From NCBI GenBank assembly GCA_015055745.1, contig SVHS01000003.1, forward strand, positions 1 through 61,654: DNA of 61,654 nucleotides. The letters run 5' to 3'. The stretch comes from Clostridiales bacterium (GTDB lineage Bacteria > Bacillota > Clostridia > Christensenellales > UBA1242). The translations under genes and the position numbers were made by a program. The notes below the pieces were generated by a model. That model had not been told where the DNA came from, did not search any database, and saw nothing but the letters and a program-made list of their open reading frames with translations. Shown one piece after another: positions 8,049 through 16,456 of this stretch. How positions within the stretch are numbered: the first letter of the stretch is position 1; every line of letters starts with the position of its first letter.

Positions 8049-8072
8049 AGAGCAATAAATTTGCTCTTTTTT
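8049..8072 (+). terminator. Terminator after the unknown cargo gene
   Basis: Stem AGAGCAA / TTGCTCT and a T run. The sequence AATTTGCTCTTTTTTATT is shared with the terminator at 10237, which suggests both cargo genes come from a similar source. Confidence 0.75.
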
Positions 8073-8155
8073 ATTAAATTATTGCATAAAAGCATTTTTA
8101 TTTGAAATTTCTTGCGTTTTTAAATTTGTTTTGCTAAAATTTTATAAGGGTGTTT

Positions 8156-10228
8156 ATGGAAAGATATCAAATTTTGACTGGAAAAAATTTATCAATTGAT
8201 AAATATTTAGAAACATGGAAATTGGATAACAAAATATTTAAAGATAAGGATAAACTTACAAAACAAACTGCTTTAGATTGGTTTGAATATAGTGATAGAA
8301 GCACAATTGTTTTATGGGATAATGAAGAGAACAAGTTAGTGGGATATATCACACCTTTTTTAATGAAACATACGTTTGCATCAGAATATATACTGTCTGA
8401 TAAAACATATAAAGAAGCAATTAAAAAATCTTCGTTTGCAAGGCCTATGGCTAATATTTCTGCCGATATATATATTTTTAGTACGGCAATTGTTAAAGAA
8501 TATAGAGACTGTAATTTATTTATAAATAGCAAGTCTAAATTTTATAAAAAATCGGCTTTTAAAGTATTAAATGAAGCATTGGTGGATTGGATATGCGATA
8601 TAAAACAAAAAGGTGTCTCTATAAACTATGTATTTAGTGAAAAAGTTTCTGATGACGGAGAAAAATATTTAAAATCTTTAGATATGAAACCTTGTCATTT
8701 ATTGAGTGATGATTGCAAATATACAAAATTATTCACGCCATCAATGTTTTCAAAGTGTAGCAACGTTGAAAAATTATATAATTTGTATTTAAATGAAAAT
8801 GCAAGAGCTCCTTTTGATTATTCAATATTAGAAAATCACGAATATTTGTCAGTTAAAGATGGCAATTTGTATTATAAGGATATAAATTTATATCAATTAG
8901 TAGAAAAATATGGTGCGCCGTTAGAAGTCGCTTATACGCCAATGATAACAGAGAAGATTCAATATTTAAAAAATCTATTTGCTAAAAAGATCAAAAAGTA
9001 TAAATACCCTAAAAAATATAATTATGCATATGCAACAAAGGCAAACTATTATAGTGAAGTCGTGCTGACAGCTTTGAATGATGTAGACATGCTCGAAACT
9101 TCGTCAGCTTATGACATTGACATCATATATTCGTTAGCAACACAAGGATTTATTAAAAAAGGTTTTACTGTTTTATGTAACGGCTTTAAAAATGAAAAAT
9201 ATGTCAATACTTTAAAGATATTGTTAGGCAAAGGTATTAATGTTATTCCTATTATTGAAAATGAAAGGGAATTTGATTTGATATCAAAGTTAGAAGGATT
9301 TCAAATTAATGTTGGACTAAGGTATAATAGCGATTTTGAAAGTCGTATGATTAAAAATAATTTTTCAGCAGAAGAAGAACTAAGTAATAGGTTTGGATTT
9401 GAAAAAGAAAAGCTTTTTAAAATGGCAGAAAGAATTAGTCATTGTCCGAACTTGAATTTAAAAGTATTTCATTTTCATTTTGGTGGAACGATTACAAATA
9501 TTGACAATTATATTAAAGGATATTCAAACATTTTACAAAATTATTGCGAATTGAAAAAATTACACTCTTCTCTTGAATATTTTGATTTTGGTGGCGGTTT
9601 CCCTATTAAATATTCGTTGACGTATTCATTCGATTATGACTATTTGGTAGATGAAATGATAAAAGCAACAAAATCAATGTGTGCTAAAAACAATATTGAA
9701 TGTCCACAATTGATAGGTGAGCATGGACGATTTACGGCAGCGGATCATAGTTTTTACATCTATAAAATAGACTTTACAAAGGAAGAAAATTATAAGAATT
9801 GGTATATAATTAATGGTAGTTTGATGAATATGGCACCTGATATTTGGGGTATACAACAAGACTTTACCATATTGCCAGTAAATTTATTATCTAATTTGCA
9901 TATCCCAGTATGTTTGGGAGGTGAAACTTGTGATCCCGACGATAGATATTTCTTGAATAATGTGAATGTTAAGCTGTTTATGCCTGTGATAAATGAAAAT
10001 GAGACGTTATATGTTGCTATTTTTTCCGTAGGAGCGTATCAAGAAATCATTTCGGGCATAGGAGGGCTTCACCATTGTCTAATACCAGAAGGTAATGAAT
10101 TAATTATATTATCACGTGGAGGAAAATATAAGTATATAACTCCTTCAGGTGTTGATAATGTAAAAAGAGTGCTAAATATTCTTGATTATAATAAGATGTT
10201 TATTAAGAATTTTAATAAAAAAAAGTAG
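8156..10228 (+). CDS. GNAT acetyltransferase fused to a fold-III PLP decarboxylase (cargo)
   Basis: A 690-residue two-domain protein. Residues 1-215 look like a GNAT acyltransferase (KLVGYITPFL, IVKEYRD, YLKSLDMKP). Residues 240-680 are an alanine-racemase-fold PLP decarboxylase of the DAP/arginine/ornithine group. The PLP Lys is in YATKAN (K295), with HFHFGGT near 439, FDFGGGFP near 480 and GEHGR near 521. The substrate-binding Cys motif appears as GGETCDPDD, with the Cys near 592. The amino-acid substrate is unknown. A coupled decarboxylation and N-acylation, giving an acylated amine, is an inference. GTG at 8150 is also open, but AAGGG suits the ATG at 8156. Confidence 0.75.
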   Translation: MERYQILTGKNLSIDKYLETWKLDNKIFKDKDKLTKQTALDWFEYSDRSTIVLWDNEENKLVGYITPFLMKHTFASEYILSDKTYKEAIKKSSFARPMANISADIYIFSTAIVKEYRDCNLFINSKSKFYKKSAFKVLNEALVDWICDIKQKGVSINYVFSEKVSDDGEKYLKSLDMKPCHLLSDDCKYTKLFTPSMFSKCSNVEKLYNLYLNENARAPFDYSILENHEYLSVKDGNLYYKDINLYQLVEKYGAPLEVAYTPMITEKIQYLKNLFAKKIKKYKYPKKYNYAYATKANYYSEVVLTALNDVDMLETSSAYDIDIIYSLATQGFIKKGFTVLCNGFKNEKYVNTLKILLGKGINVIPIIENEREFDLISKLEGFQINVGLRYNSDFESRMIKNNFSAEEELSNRFGFEKEKLFKMAERISHCPNLNLKVFHFHFGGTITNIDNYIKGYSNILQNYCELKKLHSSLEYFDFGGGFPIKYSLTYSFDYDYLVDEMIKATKSMCAKNNIECPQLIGEHGRFTAADHSFYIYKIDFTKEENYKNWYIINGSLMNMAPDIWGIQQDFTILPVNLLSNLHIPVCLGGETCDPDDRYFLNNVNVKLFMPVINENETLYVAIFSVGAYQEIISGIGGLHHCLIPEGNELIILSRGGKYKYITPSGVDNVKRVLNILDYNKMFIKNFNKKK

Positions 10229-10236
10229 AATATATT

Positions 10237-10262
10237 AAAAAGAGCTAATTTGCTCTTTTTTA
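10237..10262 (+). terminator. Terminator after the decarboxylase fusion
   Basis: Short stem AGAGC / GCTCT followed by T6. It marks the right end of the island. Confidence 0.7.
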
Positions 10263-10296
10263 TTGCAATAATTAAAAATCTTACATACATATAATT

Positions 10297-11559
10297 ATGA
10301 AAAAGAAAGAAAAGTTTGTCATCAAGTCAGGTCATAAATTGTACGGTGAGATAAGAAATCAAACGTCCAAAAATGCCACACTGCCTATCATGTCAGCTTG
10401 TGTGCTGGCAGAGGGAGTGTGTAGGATAAATGAAATCCCTCGTATCACTGATGTAGACAATATGATCAAGATACTAAAGCATATGGGTGCCAAAGTAGAT
10501 AGAATAGATAATGATTGCACCATAGACACTAGCAAAATAAAAAAATACGATATTGATTGTCGGCTCAGTAAGACTATGCGCTCGTCTATATTTCTATTGG
10601 GTTCGGTATTAGCGAGATTTAAGAGTGCTTTGATTTCCATGCCTGGAGGCTGTGATATCGGCAAGAGACCTATAGATATCCATATTGATGCAATGAAAAG
10701 ACTGGGAGTCAAGGTAGAAAGCATGGGGGACAATCTGTTTTTTGATGCAAGTAAAGCTAGACCAAATAAGATTAAGCTAAAGATCCCTAGTGTTGGTGCC
10801 ACGGAAAATATTGTCCTATTTGCTAGTAAACTCAAAGGAAAGACTACGATTATCAATCCCGCTAGAGAGCCTGAGGTGGTAGATCTATGCAATTTCTTAA
10901 ATCAAATGGGTGCTACTATATTAGGCGCAGGCACAAAGAAAATCACTATCTTTGGGTGTGATAAATTAAATGGAGTAGAGTATAGACCTATTGGAGACAG
11001 GATAGTAGCAGGCACACTGATGACAGCAGTGGCAATATGTGGTGGAGCGGTCAAGATAACTAATGCTCAGCCGTATCAAAATCTAAAATTAATCGAAATA
11101 TTGTCCAGAATGGGTTGTCAAATCGATATCAAAAATGATATAATAAACATATCTAGGGAGACTCTGCTTGAAAACATACACTCCATTTCTACAGGATATT
11201 ATCCTGATTTTCCTACCGATATGCAGTCTATGCTACTCACATTATCTTGTGTAGCTCGGGGGCAAACTACCATATATGAGAACGTTTTTGAAAATAGATT
11301 CTTGACTGTGCCAGAGTTATATAAGCTAGGTGCAAGGATAAAAATCATAGATTCTCATACAGTAAAAGTTCGTGGTGCAGATAGGCTGGTAGGCAATACT
11401 CTGGTCTCTAAAGATCTCAGAGGGGGAGCGTCACTGGTGCTAGCAGGATTAGTAGCAGAGGGTGAGACTGTGGTCGAAGATATCCACTTTATCGATAGAG
11501 GATATGATCACTTGGAAGATATGCTTTCTAGATTGGGGGCAGATATCAAAAGAATATGA
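10297..11559 (+). CDS. murA: UDP-GlcNAc 1-carboxyvinyltransferase
   Basis: First committed enzyme of peptidoglycan synthesis; transfers enolpyruvate from PEP to UDP-GlcNAc in the cytoplasm. The 420 aa match the family. The UDP-GlcNAc-binding SKNATLP lies near residue 24, and the loop Cys that binds PEP and is the fosfomycin target is in PGGCDIG near residue 116. The start is ATG 10297, with a TACATA box about 5 nt before it and no clear ribosome site. It overlaps the ftsQ-like gene by 4 bp. The island separates it from ftsW. Confidence 0.95.
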   Translation: MKKKEKFVIKSGHKLYGEIRNQTSKNATLPIMSACVLAEGVCRINEIPRITDVDNMIKILKHMGAKVDRIDNDCTIDTSKIKKYDIDCRLSKTMRSSIFLLGSVLARFKSALISMPGGCDIGKRPIDIHIDAMKRLGVKVESMGDNLFFDASKARPNKIKLKIPSVGATENIVLFASKLKGKTTIINPAREPEVVDLCNFLNQMGATILGAGTKKITIFGCDKLNGVEYRPIGDRIVAGTLMTAVAICGGAVKITNAQPYQNLKLIEILSRMGCQIDIKNDIINISRETLLENIHSISTGYYPDFPTDMQSMLLTLSCVARGQTTIYENVFENRFLTVPELYKLGARIKIIDSHTVKVRGADRLVGNTLVSKDLRGGASLVLAGLVAEGETVVEDIHFIDRGYDHLEDMLSRLGADIKRI

Positions 11560-12320
11560 GCAAAGGTAAAATCATCACATTGTCTATTATGTCATTTTTG
11601 TTGGTACTAATCATTGTTTTATTTAGTGCGGTATTTTGCCTGCGTAGTCAAAATGTGGTGATAGTAGAAGGTAGTGAGTTAAATGTGAGTCACACAGATA
11701 TAATTTCAGCGTCTGGACTAAAAAATGGTCAGTCTATCTTTATGTTAGATAAAGAAAAGGCGATCAGCAATATAGAGTCTGCTTACCCTTATATAAAAGT
11801 AGTGCAGATAAAGACTACTAGTGTAGTATCTGTAGATATAGTGGTGCGCGCTAGGGAAGAGCTGTATTATATGGCATATAACCAAAATTATTATATCCTA
11901 GATGAAGATCTAAAGGTTTTAAATATTGTACACACAGAGCCTAGCCTTATTAGATTAAAGGATGGAGCCATTAGTCTTAATGATGACACAAAAGTATCAG
12001 ACTTTATGGGCAATGATTATCAAAAGGCTTGTCTTTATCAGCTTTATACAGCTATGTATACCACTCAGTACATAGATAGATCAGGTATGTGTGATATGCT
12101 GGAAGATGTTGAGTTTTTGTACTTTGATACATTTTCCAAGATGGTCATCTCTACAGATAGTGGAGTAAAAGTGGAGATAGAAGATCCCAATGAAAACCTT
12201 CAATACAAAGTAAACAATTGTTTTTCATTATACCAAACGCTCACTATTGAGCAAAAATCTACTGGCACTATCCGATTTTATTATGACAGGTTGGGCTCTG
12301 AGGTTTGCACATATATCTAA
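11556..12320 (+). CDS. Divisome protein FtsQ/DivIB-like
   Basis: A 254-residue bitopic protein. A short cytoplasmic start is followed by one membrane helix (about residues 6-28) and a POTRA-like domain (LKNGQSIFMLDKEKA, then IKVVQIKTTSVVSVDIVVRARE). It sits between murA and ftsA, where divIB/ftsQ is normally found. The family regulates the FtsL-FtsB-FtsW-FtsI complex at the septum. Sequence similarity in the family is low, so the assignment rests on topology and position. Confidence 0.8.
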   Translation: MSKGKIITLSIMSFLLVLIIVLFSAVFCLRSQNVVIVEGSELNVSHTDIISASGLKNGQSIFMLDKEKAISNIESAYPYIKVVQIKTTSVVSVDIVVRAREELYYMAYNQNYYILDEDLKVLNIVHTEPSLIRLKDGAISLNDDTKVSDFMGNDYQKACLYQLYTAMYTTQYIDRSGMCDMLEDVEFLYFDTFSKMVISTDSGVKVEIEDPNENLQYKVNNCFSLYQTLTIEQKSTGTIRFYYDRLGSEVCTYI

Positions 12321-12345
12321 AGGTTCTTATGAGCCTTTTTTCTTT
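12320..12345 (+). terminator. Terminator after the ftsQ-like gene
   Basis: Stem AAGGTTC / GAGCCTT (one G-T pair) and a T run. It separates murA-ftsQ from ftsA-ftsZ. Confidence 0.65.
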
Positions 12346-12383
12346 GTCTTTTTAGACTTTATGGCGTATTTATCAAAATTTCT

Positions 12384-12407
12384 ACACAATATCTTGTAGT
12401 ATTGTGT
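12384..12407. other. Perfect 8-bp inverted repeat upstream of ftsA
   Basis: ACACAATA, 8-nt spacer, TATTGTGT, lying 51 bp upstream of the ftsA -35 box. It has no T run, so it could be an operator or an RNA hairpin. Confidence 0.4.
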
Positions 12408-12457
12408 CGATAATTGTAAAAATTTTATTAATTTTAATTATTTATTAATTAAATTAT

Positions 12458-12486
12458 TTGACTAGTGTTTCTATATTTAGTATAAT
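12458..12486 (+). promoter_or_regulatory. Sigma-A promoter of ftsA-ftsZ
   Basis: TTGACT, 17-bp spacer, TATAAT. The predicted transcript would begin only a few bases before the ATG at 12497. Confidence 0.8.
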
Positions 12487-12496
12487 ATAGGCAAAC

Positions 12497-13618
12497 ATGG
12501 GGGTTGAGTTTGTGCTAAACAAATTGCAGTACATCTTGGATATAGGGTCGTCTAGTCTTCGATTGTTGGCAGTGGCAAAGTTTGCTGGTAGAGCTAGGAT
12601 TGTTGCCGAAGAGAGTATCTTGTATGACGGATACTTAGATGGTGAGTTTTTATCTAGTGATGATCTAGATGAGAATCTATCTATGCTTATCTCAAAGATG
12701 ACGGACAAGATGAGGAAACCTATACGTCACGTCATCGTAGGTGTGCCTAGCGAATTTTGTATATGTGTATGCAAGAGGATATCTAGGAAATATGTTGGTT
12801 TACATAAAGTGACAGAAGCTGACCTAAAGGCTTTGTATGAAAACAATATCGATGGAGATAGCACCGAATATACTACTATAAATTACAGCCCTATGCAGTT
12901 TGTGCTTGATGATGATTTCAAGACATTGACTCCGGTGGGTAAAAAGACTTCATCTTTGATTTTAGATGCGAGCTTTATCTTGGCTAAAAAATCATTTATT
13001 GGTCTATTGACTGAGAAGTTCCATTCTCTCGGTGTATCAGATTTAGATTTTGTATCTTCAGCATTAGGACAAGCTATGCAGTGTGAAAGAGTAAGAGATG
13101 ACATTAGGCCTATAGCCATAGTAGATGTAGGACATATCTCTACTAGTGTATGTGTATACAAAGGTGAAGGATTGGCGCTACTTAGCTCATTTTCTATGGG
13201 TGGAGGACATATATCATCGGATATTATGCAGGTGTTGGGCTTAAGTTTTAAAGAAGCTGAGCTCATTAAGAGGAAAGCTATCCTCACTGTCGAAAGTAGT
13301 AAAAATGAATATTATGAGATATGCACCCGAGGTAGCCTCATCAAAGCTCCTATCAATATCACCAATCAAGTGGTCAAAAGCAGGATAGAGATGATAGCCA
13401 AGGTGATATCGGACATTTTGTCGATAGATGATGTATTTAGTGGTATAGATATCTATCTCACGGGCGATGGTATAGCTAATTTTAAGGGAGTGAAAAATAT
13501 TCTAAAAGATATCACAGGACTAAATGTCTATGAATATAAAAATCCATTTGACAATTCAAAAGACAAATTTCAGACGTCCAAGACAGGCTTGGTATCACTC
13601 TGTGAAATAATGATTTAA
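12497..13618 (+). CDS. ftsA: Cell division protein FtsA-like (actin fold)
   Basis: A 373-residue actin-superfamily protein that tethers FtsZ to the membrane. The phosphate-1 motif YILDIGSSSLRLLAV is near the N-terminus. An SHS2-type 1C domain follows, with VIVGVPSEF. The phosphate-2 motif AIVDVGHISTSVCVY is near residue 205, and the adenosine motif IYLTGDG near 310. It is shorter than typical FtsA, and I do not see a clear C-terminal amphipathic helix. The start could be ATG 12497 or GTG 12512. It lies 12 bp before ftsZ. Confidence 0.85.
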   Translation: MGVEFVLNKLQYILDIGSSSLRLLAVAKFAGRARIVAEESILYDGYLDGEFLSSDDLDENLSMLISKMTDKMRKPIRHVIVGVPSEFCICVCKRISRKYVGLHKVTEADLKALYENNIDGDSTEYTTINYSPMQFVLDDDFKTLTPVGKKTSSLILDASFILAKKSFIGLLTEKFHSLGVSDLDFVSSALGQAMQCERVRDDIRPIAIVDVGHISTSVCVYKGEGLALLSSFSMGGGHISSDIMQVLGLSFKEAELIKRKAILTVESSKNEYYEICTRGSLIKAPINITNQVVKSRIEMIAKVISDILSIDDVFSGIDIYLTGDGIANFKGVKNILKDITGLNVYEYKNPFDNSKDKFQTSKTGLVSLCEIMI

Positions 13619-13630
13619 GGAGAAAGATTT

Positions 13631-14779
13631 ATGGATATGACAAATATTTGCAATATAAAAGTAGTCGGAGTAGGTGGTGGCGGTAATAAAGCTGTCAACC
13701 GTATGATTTCTGCTGGAGTCGGCGGAGTATACTTTGTGGCAGTCAATACCGATAAGCAAGACCTCATGATGTCAAATGCAGATGAGATCATTCAGATAGG
13801 TAAGCAGATCACCAAGGGGCTAGGTGCTGGGTCAAATTCTGATGTAGGTAAAGCTGCAGCAGAAGAAAGTGAGCAAGAGATCAAAAAGATGTTAGAAGGT
13901 ACAGACTTGGTGTTTATCACAGCGGGTCTTGGTGGCGGTACTGGTAATGGTGCAGCTCCAGTCATAGCAAAATATGCACACGAGATGGGTATCCTTACTG
14001 TCGGCGTAGTGACCAAGCCATTTAGATTTGAAGGTGCAAAGCGTGCCTCAAATGCTGAGAGCGGTATGGCAGAGCTAGAAAAATACGTAGACTCTCTAGT
14101 CATCATTCCAAATGATAAACTTTATACCATATTCAAAAAAGATGTATCTTTCGTAGATGCATTTAGATATGCAGATGATGTGCTTCGTCAGGCTATCCAA
14201 GGCGTCAGTGATGTAATATCAAAGCCAGGCTCTATCAATCTAGACTTTGCCGATGTGGCTACTATTATGAGAAATAAAGGTTTAGCTCATATGGGTATAG
14301 GTAAAGGACGTGGAGCAAACAAGACCATCGAGGCAGTTCGTCAGGCTGTCACTAGTCAATTATTAGAGACTAGCATAGAAGGTGCTACAGGTATCTTGAT
14401 CAATATAGCTGGTGGAGATGATTTGACTGTATCAGAAGTGTACGAAGCTGCAGATTTAGTGCGAGATGTTGCAGATCCTAAGTGTAATGTAATCTTCGGT
14501 GCGAATTTTAACAACAATACTCCAGGTGAAGCTACTGTCACTATTATTGCTACAGGTTTTGACAAAAAGGATAATGTAGAAGAGACAGTCCCTGAGTTTA
14601 AAGATCACAGTGCTGATTTTAGAGCTTTTACAGAGCCTCAGCCAGTCGCAGAGGAGACTATAGATCCGGAGCCAGCAGCGGATACTGAAGATAAGGTGGA
14701 AGATATCTCTATAGCTAGCAAAAAGCCTATCGTAGATGATGAAGATATCCCTCCGTTCTTGAGAAAATTGAGAAAGTAA
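13631..14779 (+). CDS. ftsZ: Cell division GTPase FtsZ
   Basis: Tubulin homologue that polymerises into the Z ring. The 382 aa show the GTP-binding GGGTGNGAAP near residue 101 and the T7-loop region NLDFADV. After a linker of about 50 acidic residues comes the conserved tail DDEDIPPFLRKLRK, which binds FtsA and other partners. The ribosome site is AAGGAGAAAG. A strong terminator follows. Confidence 0.98.
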   Translation: MDMTNICNIKVVGVGGGGNKAVNRMISAGVGGVYFVAVNTDKQDLMMSNADEIIQIGKQITKGLGAGSNSDVGKAAAEESEQEIKKMLEGTDLVFITAGLGGGTGNGAAPVIAKYAHEMGILTVGVVTKPFRFEGAKRASNAESGMAELEKYVDSLVIIPNDKLYTIFKKDVSFVDAFRYADDVLRQAIQGVSDVISKPGSINLDFADVATIMRNKGLAHMGIGKGRGANKTIEAVRQAVTSQLLETSIEGATGILINIAGGDDLTVSEVYEAADLVRDVADPKCNVIFGANFNNNTPGEATVTIIATGFDKKDNVEETVPEFKDHSADFRAFTEPQPVAEETIDPEPAADTEDKVEDISIASKKPIVDDEDIPPFLRKLRK

Positions 14780-14806
14780 AAAGAGAGCATTATGCTCTCT
14801 TTTTTT
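14780..14806. terminator. Terminator after ftsZ
   Basis: Stem AGAGAGCAT / ATGCTCTCT and T7. It stands between ftsZ and the convergent ABC operon. Confidence 0.85.
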
Positions 14807-14807
14807 G

Positions 14808-14909
14808 GTAAACTATTTGTATAATTTACTTATATAATTTACTCATCATTTACTGCCATTTTGTGAAAATGTCAGGAAAGTTTATTCGTAAACTACTTAT
14901 ATAGTTTAC
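14808..14909 (-). repeat. Duplicated 3' end of the ABC permease gene
   Basis: On the minus strand, the permease ends at 14893 with codons for K-L-M-S-K-L-Y-K-stop. After about 46 bp, codons for K-M-M-S-K-L-Y-K-stop appear again, ending at 14826. Of 27 bases, 23 match, and three of the four changes are synonymous or stop-to-stop. The insert contains a small hairpin (14857-14871). Each copy also lies in a GTAAACTA-type inverted repeat (14808-14829 and 14888-14909). Confidence 0.6.
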
Positions 14910-15702
14910 TCATCAGCTTTTCAAACAAAGCGACAGCAAAGTACATCATTGATGCTAGTATGCAAAGTACGACCGTAGCAGTCATGACTAAGTTTAGATT
15001 AAATACCTGACCACCATATATTAGGAGATAGCCTAGACCTGCTCGACTCACCAAATATTCTCCCATGATAGCTCCTATCCAGCTCAAGCCTACATTGATC
15101 TTCAATGTGGCCACTATATCTCGAAGTGAATTAGGTAATATCAGCTTGAAGAATATTTGAAATTTATTTGCACCCATTGATTTAGCTAGAGCGATGAGCT
15201 GAGGGTCGCAGCTAGTAAAAGAGTTTAGTATATTCATTATAGTCACTATGATGACTATCAAGATACACATAAATATGATGGCTTTTTCTCCGGCTCCGAA
15301 CCATATGATAATGATAGGACCGAGAGCGATTTTCGGTAGGGAATTTAGTACCACCAAATATGGCTCGGTCACTCGCCTTAGGAAATCACTATACCACAAG
15401 ACAAATGCTATTACGAAGCCTATACCTGTGGCTATAGCAAATCCTAATAGAGTCTCATTGAGCGTGATTTTTGCGTGATACATTAGCTCTCCGTTGTGAA
15501 GCATTTCTACTAATGTATTCACGATCTTTGATGGGCTAGAAAAGAAGAAAGAACTGATTATTTCATACTTTGAGAGTAGCTCCCATGCTAGCAATAGTAA
15601 TACAAGTATAGAGATTTGTGAGATTAGTATCAAAATTTTCTTTGTACGATATTTATTTAAATAATCTTTGTGTGCTTTACTAAATATTTTTTTGTTTTTC
15701 AT
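14893..15702 (-). CDS. ABC transporter permease (SsuC/ThiX type)
   Basis: A 269-residue inner-membrane permease of the BPD_transp_1 family with six hydrophobic segments. The cytoplasmic EAA loop is visible as LIALAKSMGANKFQIFFK, which contacts the ATPase. The frame extends upstream into the ATPase gene, but the ATG at 15702 has the site CAGGAAAT and gives a normal N-terminus (MKNKKIF). It overlaps the ATPase gene by 23 bp. Its 3' end is repeated downstream. Confidence 0.88.
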   Translation of the reverse strand: MKNKKIFSKAHKDYLNKYRTKKILILISQISILVLLLLAWELLSKYEIISSFFFSSPSKIVNTLVEMLHNGELMYHAKITLNETLLGFAIATGIGFVIAFVLWYSDFLRRVTEPYLVVLNSLPKIALGPIIIIWFGAGEKAIIFMCILIVIIVTIMNILNSFTSCDPQLIALAKSMGANKFQIFFKLILPNSLRDIVATLKINVGLSWIGAIMGEYLVSRAGLGYLLIYGGQVFNLNLVMTATVVLCILASMMYFAVALFEKLMSKLYK

Positions 15703-16456
15703 TTTGTATTTCCTGCCAAATGATATCAAATAACCCTTTGGCTTTATCTGTTTGTCTGCGTTCAAATGGTGATAGATCGCTATCAAAGTCTGTCTTGTGT
15801 ATTGCTTTGATAGTACCAGGTCTAGCTGTCAACACTATTATCCTATCAGACATGCTGATAGCTTCTTGTATATCATGGGTCACCAATATTGCAGTCTTAT
15901 TTTCACTCTTGATGATATCATACACATCATCACAAAGCTGTAGCCTAGTCTGATAGTCCAATGCGCTAAATGGCTCATCTAGTAGTAGCAATTCTGGCTT
16001 CAATGCAAGGGTTCGTATAAGAGACACACGCTGTCTCATGCCACCGCTTAGCTCGCTAGGGTGTTTTTTCAAGAAATCACTGATCCCATATTTTTTAGCT
16101 AGGTCTAATGCATATTCTTTCCTATCAGTAGAGCATTGCTTTTTGATTTCAAGACCGAAATAAATATTTTTTTCTATGCTTCGCCATGGAAGTAAGTTAT
16201 CTCTTTGAAACATGTATCCACACAAATCATTTTTTGTATTTGGTGTTTTGTCTAGTATTGTTATTTCTCCGCTAGTAGGCTTGATGAGACCAGATATCAA
16301 GGATAATATAGTAGTCTTACCACAGCCAGAAGGGCCTACTATAGATATAAATTCATTTTTGTCTATAGTAAGATTTAGGTTTTCTAGTGCAGTAGTCTCA
16401 GAATCAATGCTTTGATAGATTAGATTTAAATCTTTGATTTTTACCAATTCATTCAT
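15680..16456 (-). CDS. ABC transporter ATPase (SsuB/TauB type)
   Basis: A 258-residue ATPase that powers import. Walker A GPSGCGKTT is at 41-49, the Q-loop is in YMFQRDNLLPW, the signature LSGGMRQR at 136-143, and Walker B LLLLDEP near 155, followed by the switch His in VTHDIQEA. This subfamily serves nitrate, sulfonate, taurine and pyrimidine-precursor importers. The order is binding protein, ATPase, permease; the start overlaps the binding-protein stop by one base (TAATG). Confidence 0.92.
   Translation of the reverse strand: MNELVKIKDLNLIYQSIDSETTALENLNLTIDKNEFISIVGPSGCGKTTILSLISGLIKPTSGEITILDKTPNTKNDLCGYMFQRDNLLPWRSIEKNIYFGLEIKKQCSTDRKEYALDLAKKYGISDFLKKHPSELSGGMRQRVSLIRTLALKPELLLLDEPFSALDYQTRLQLCDDVYDIIKSENKTAILVTHDIQEAISMSDRIIVLTARPGTIKAIHKTDFDSDLSPFERRQTDKAKGLFDIIWQEIQNEKQKNI

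Larger units (their letters stand above)
5465..10228 (+). mobile_element. AT-rich cassette island between ftsW and murA
   Basis: The island splits a cluster that normally reads ftsW-(murG)-murA. It carries five or six cargo genes whose codons are visibly richer in AAA, TTA and TTT than the flanking genes. It is divided by two extra ftsW 3' ends. The repeated layout is: ftsW end, hairpin terminator (copies 1 and 2), promoter, cargo gene(s), then the shared boundary ATAACTGATGTTAAG before the next ftsW end. The boundary occurs at 6244-6258 and 7406-7420. No integrase, transposase or resolvase is present. I infer successive insertions, the most recent next to ftsW. The right border at murA has no ftsW-like repeat. 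Confidence 0.7.

Noticed and set aside
5465..10296. Integrase, transposase or known IS element in the island
   Set aside because: No ORF here shows recombinase motifs, and no terminal inverted repeats of IS type were seen.
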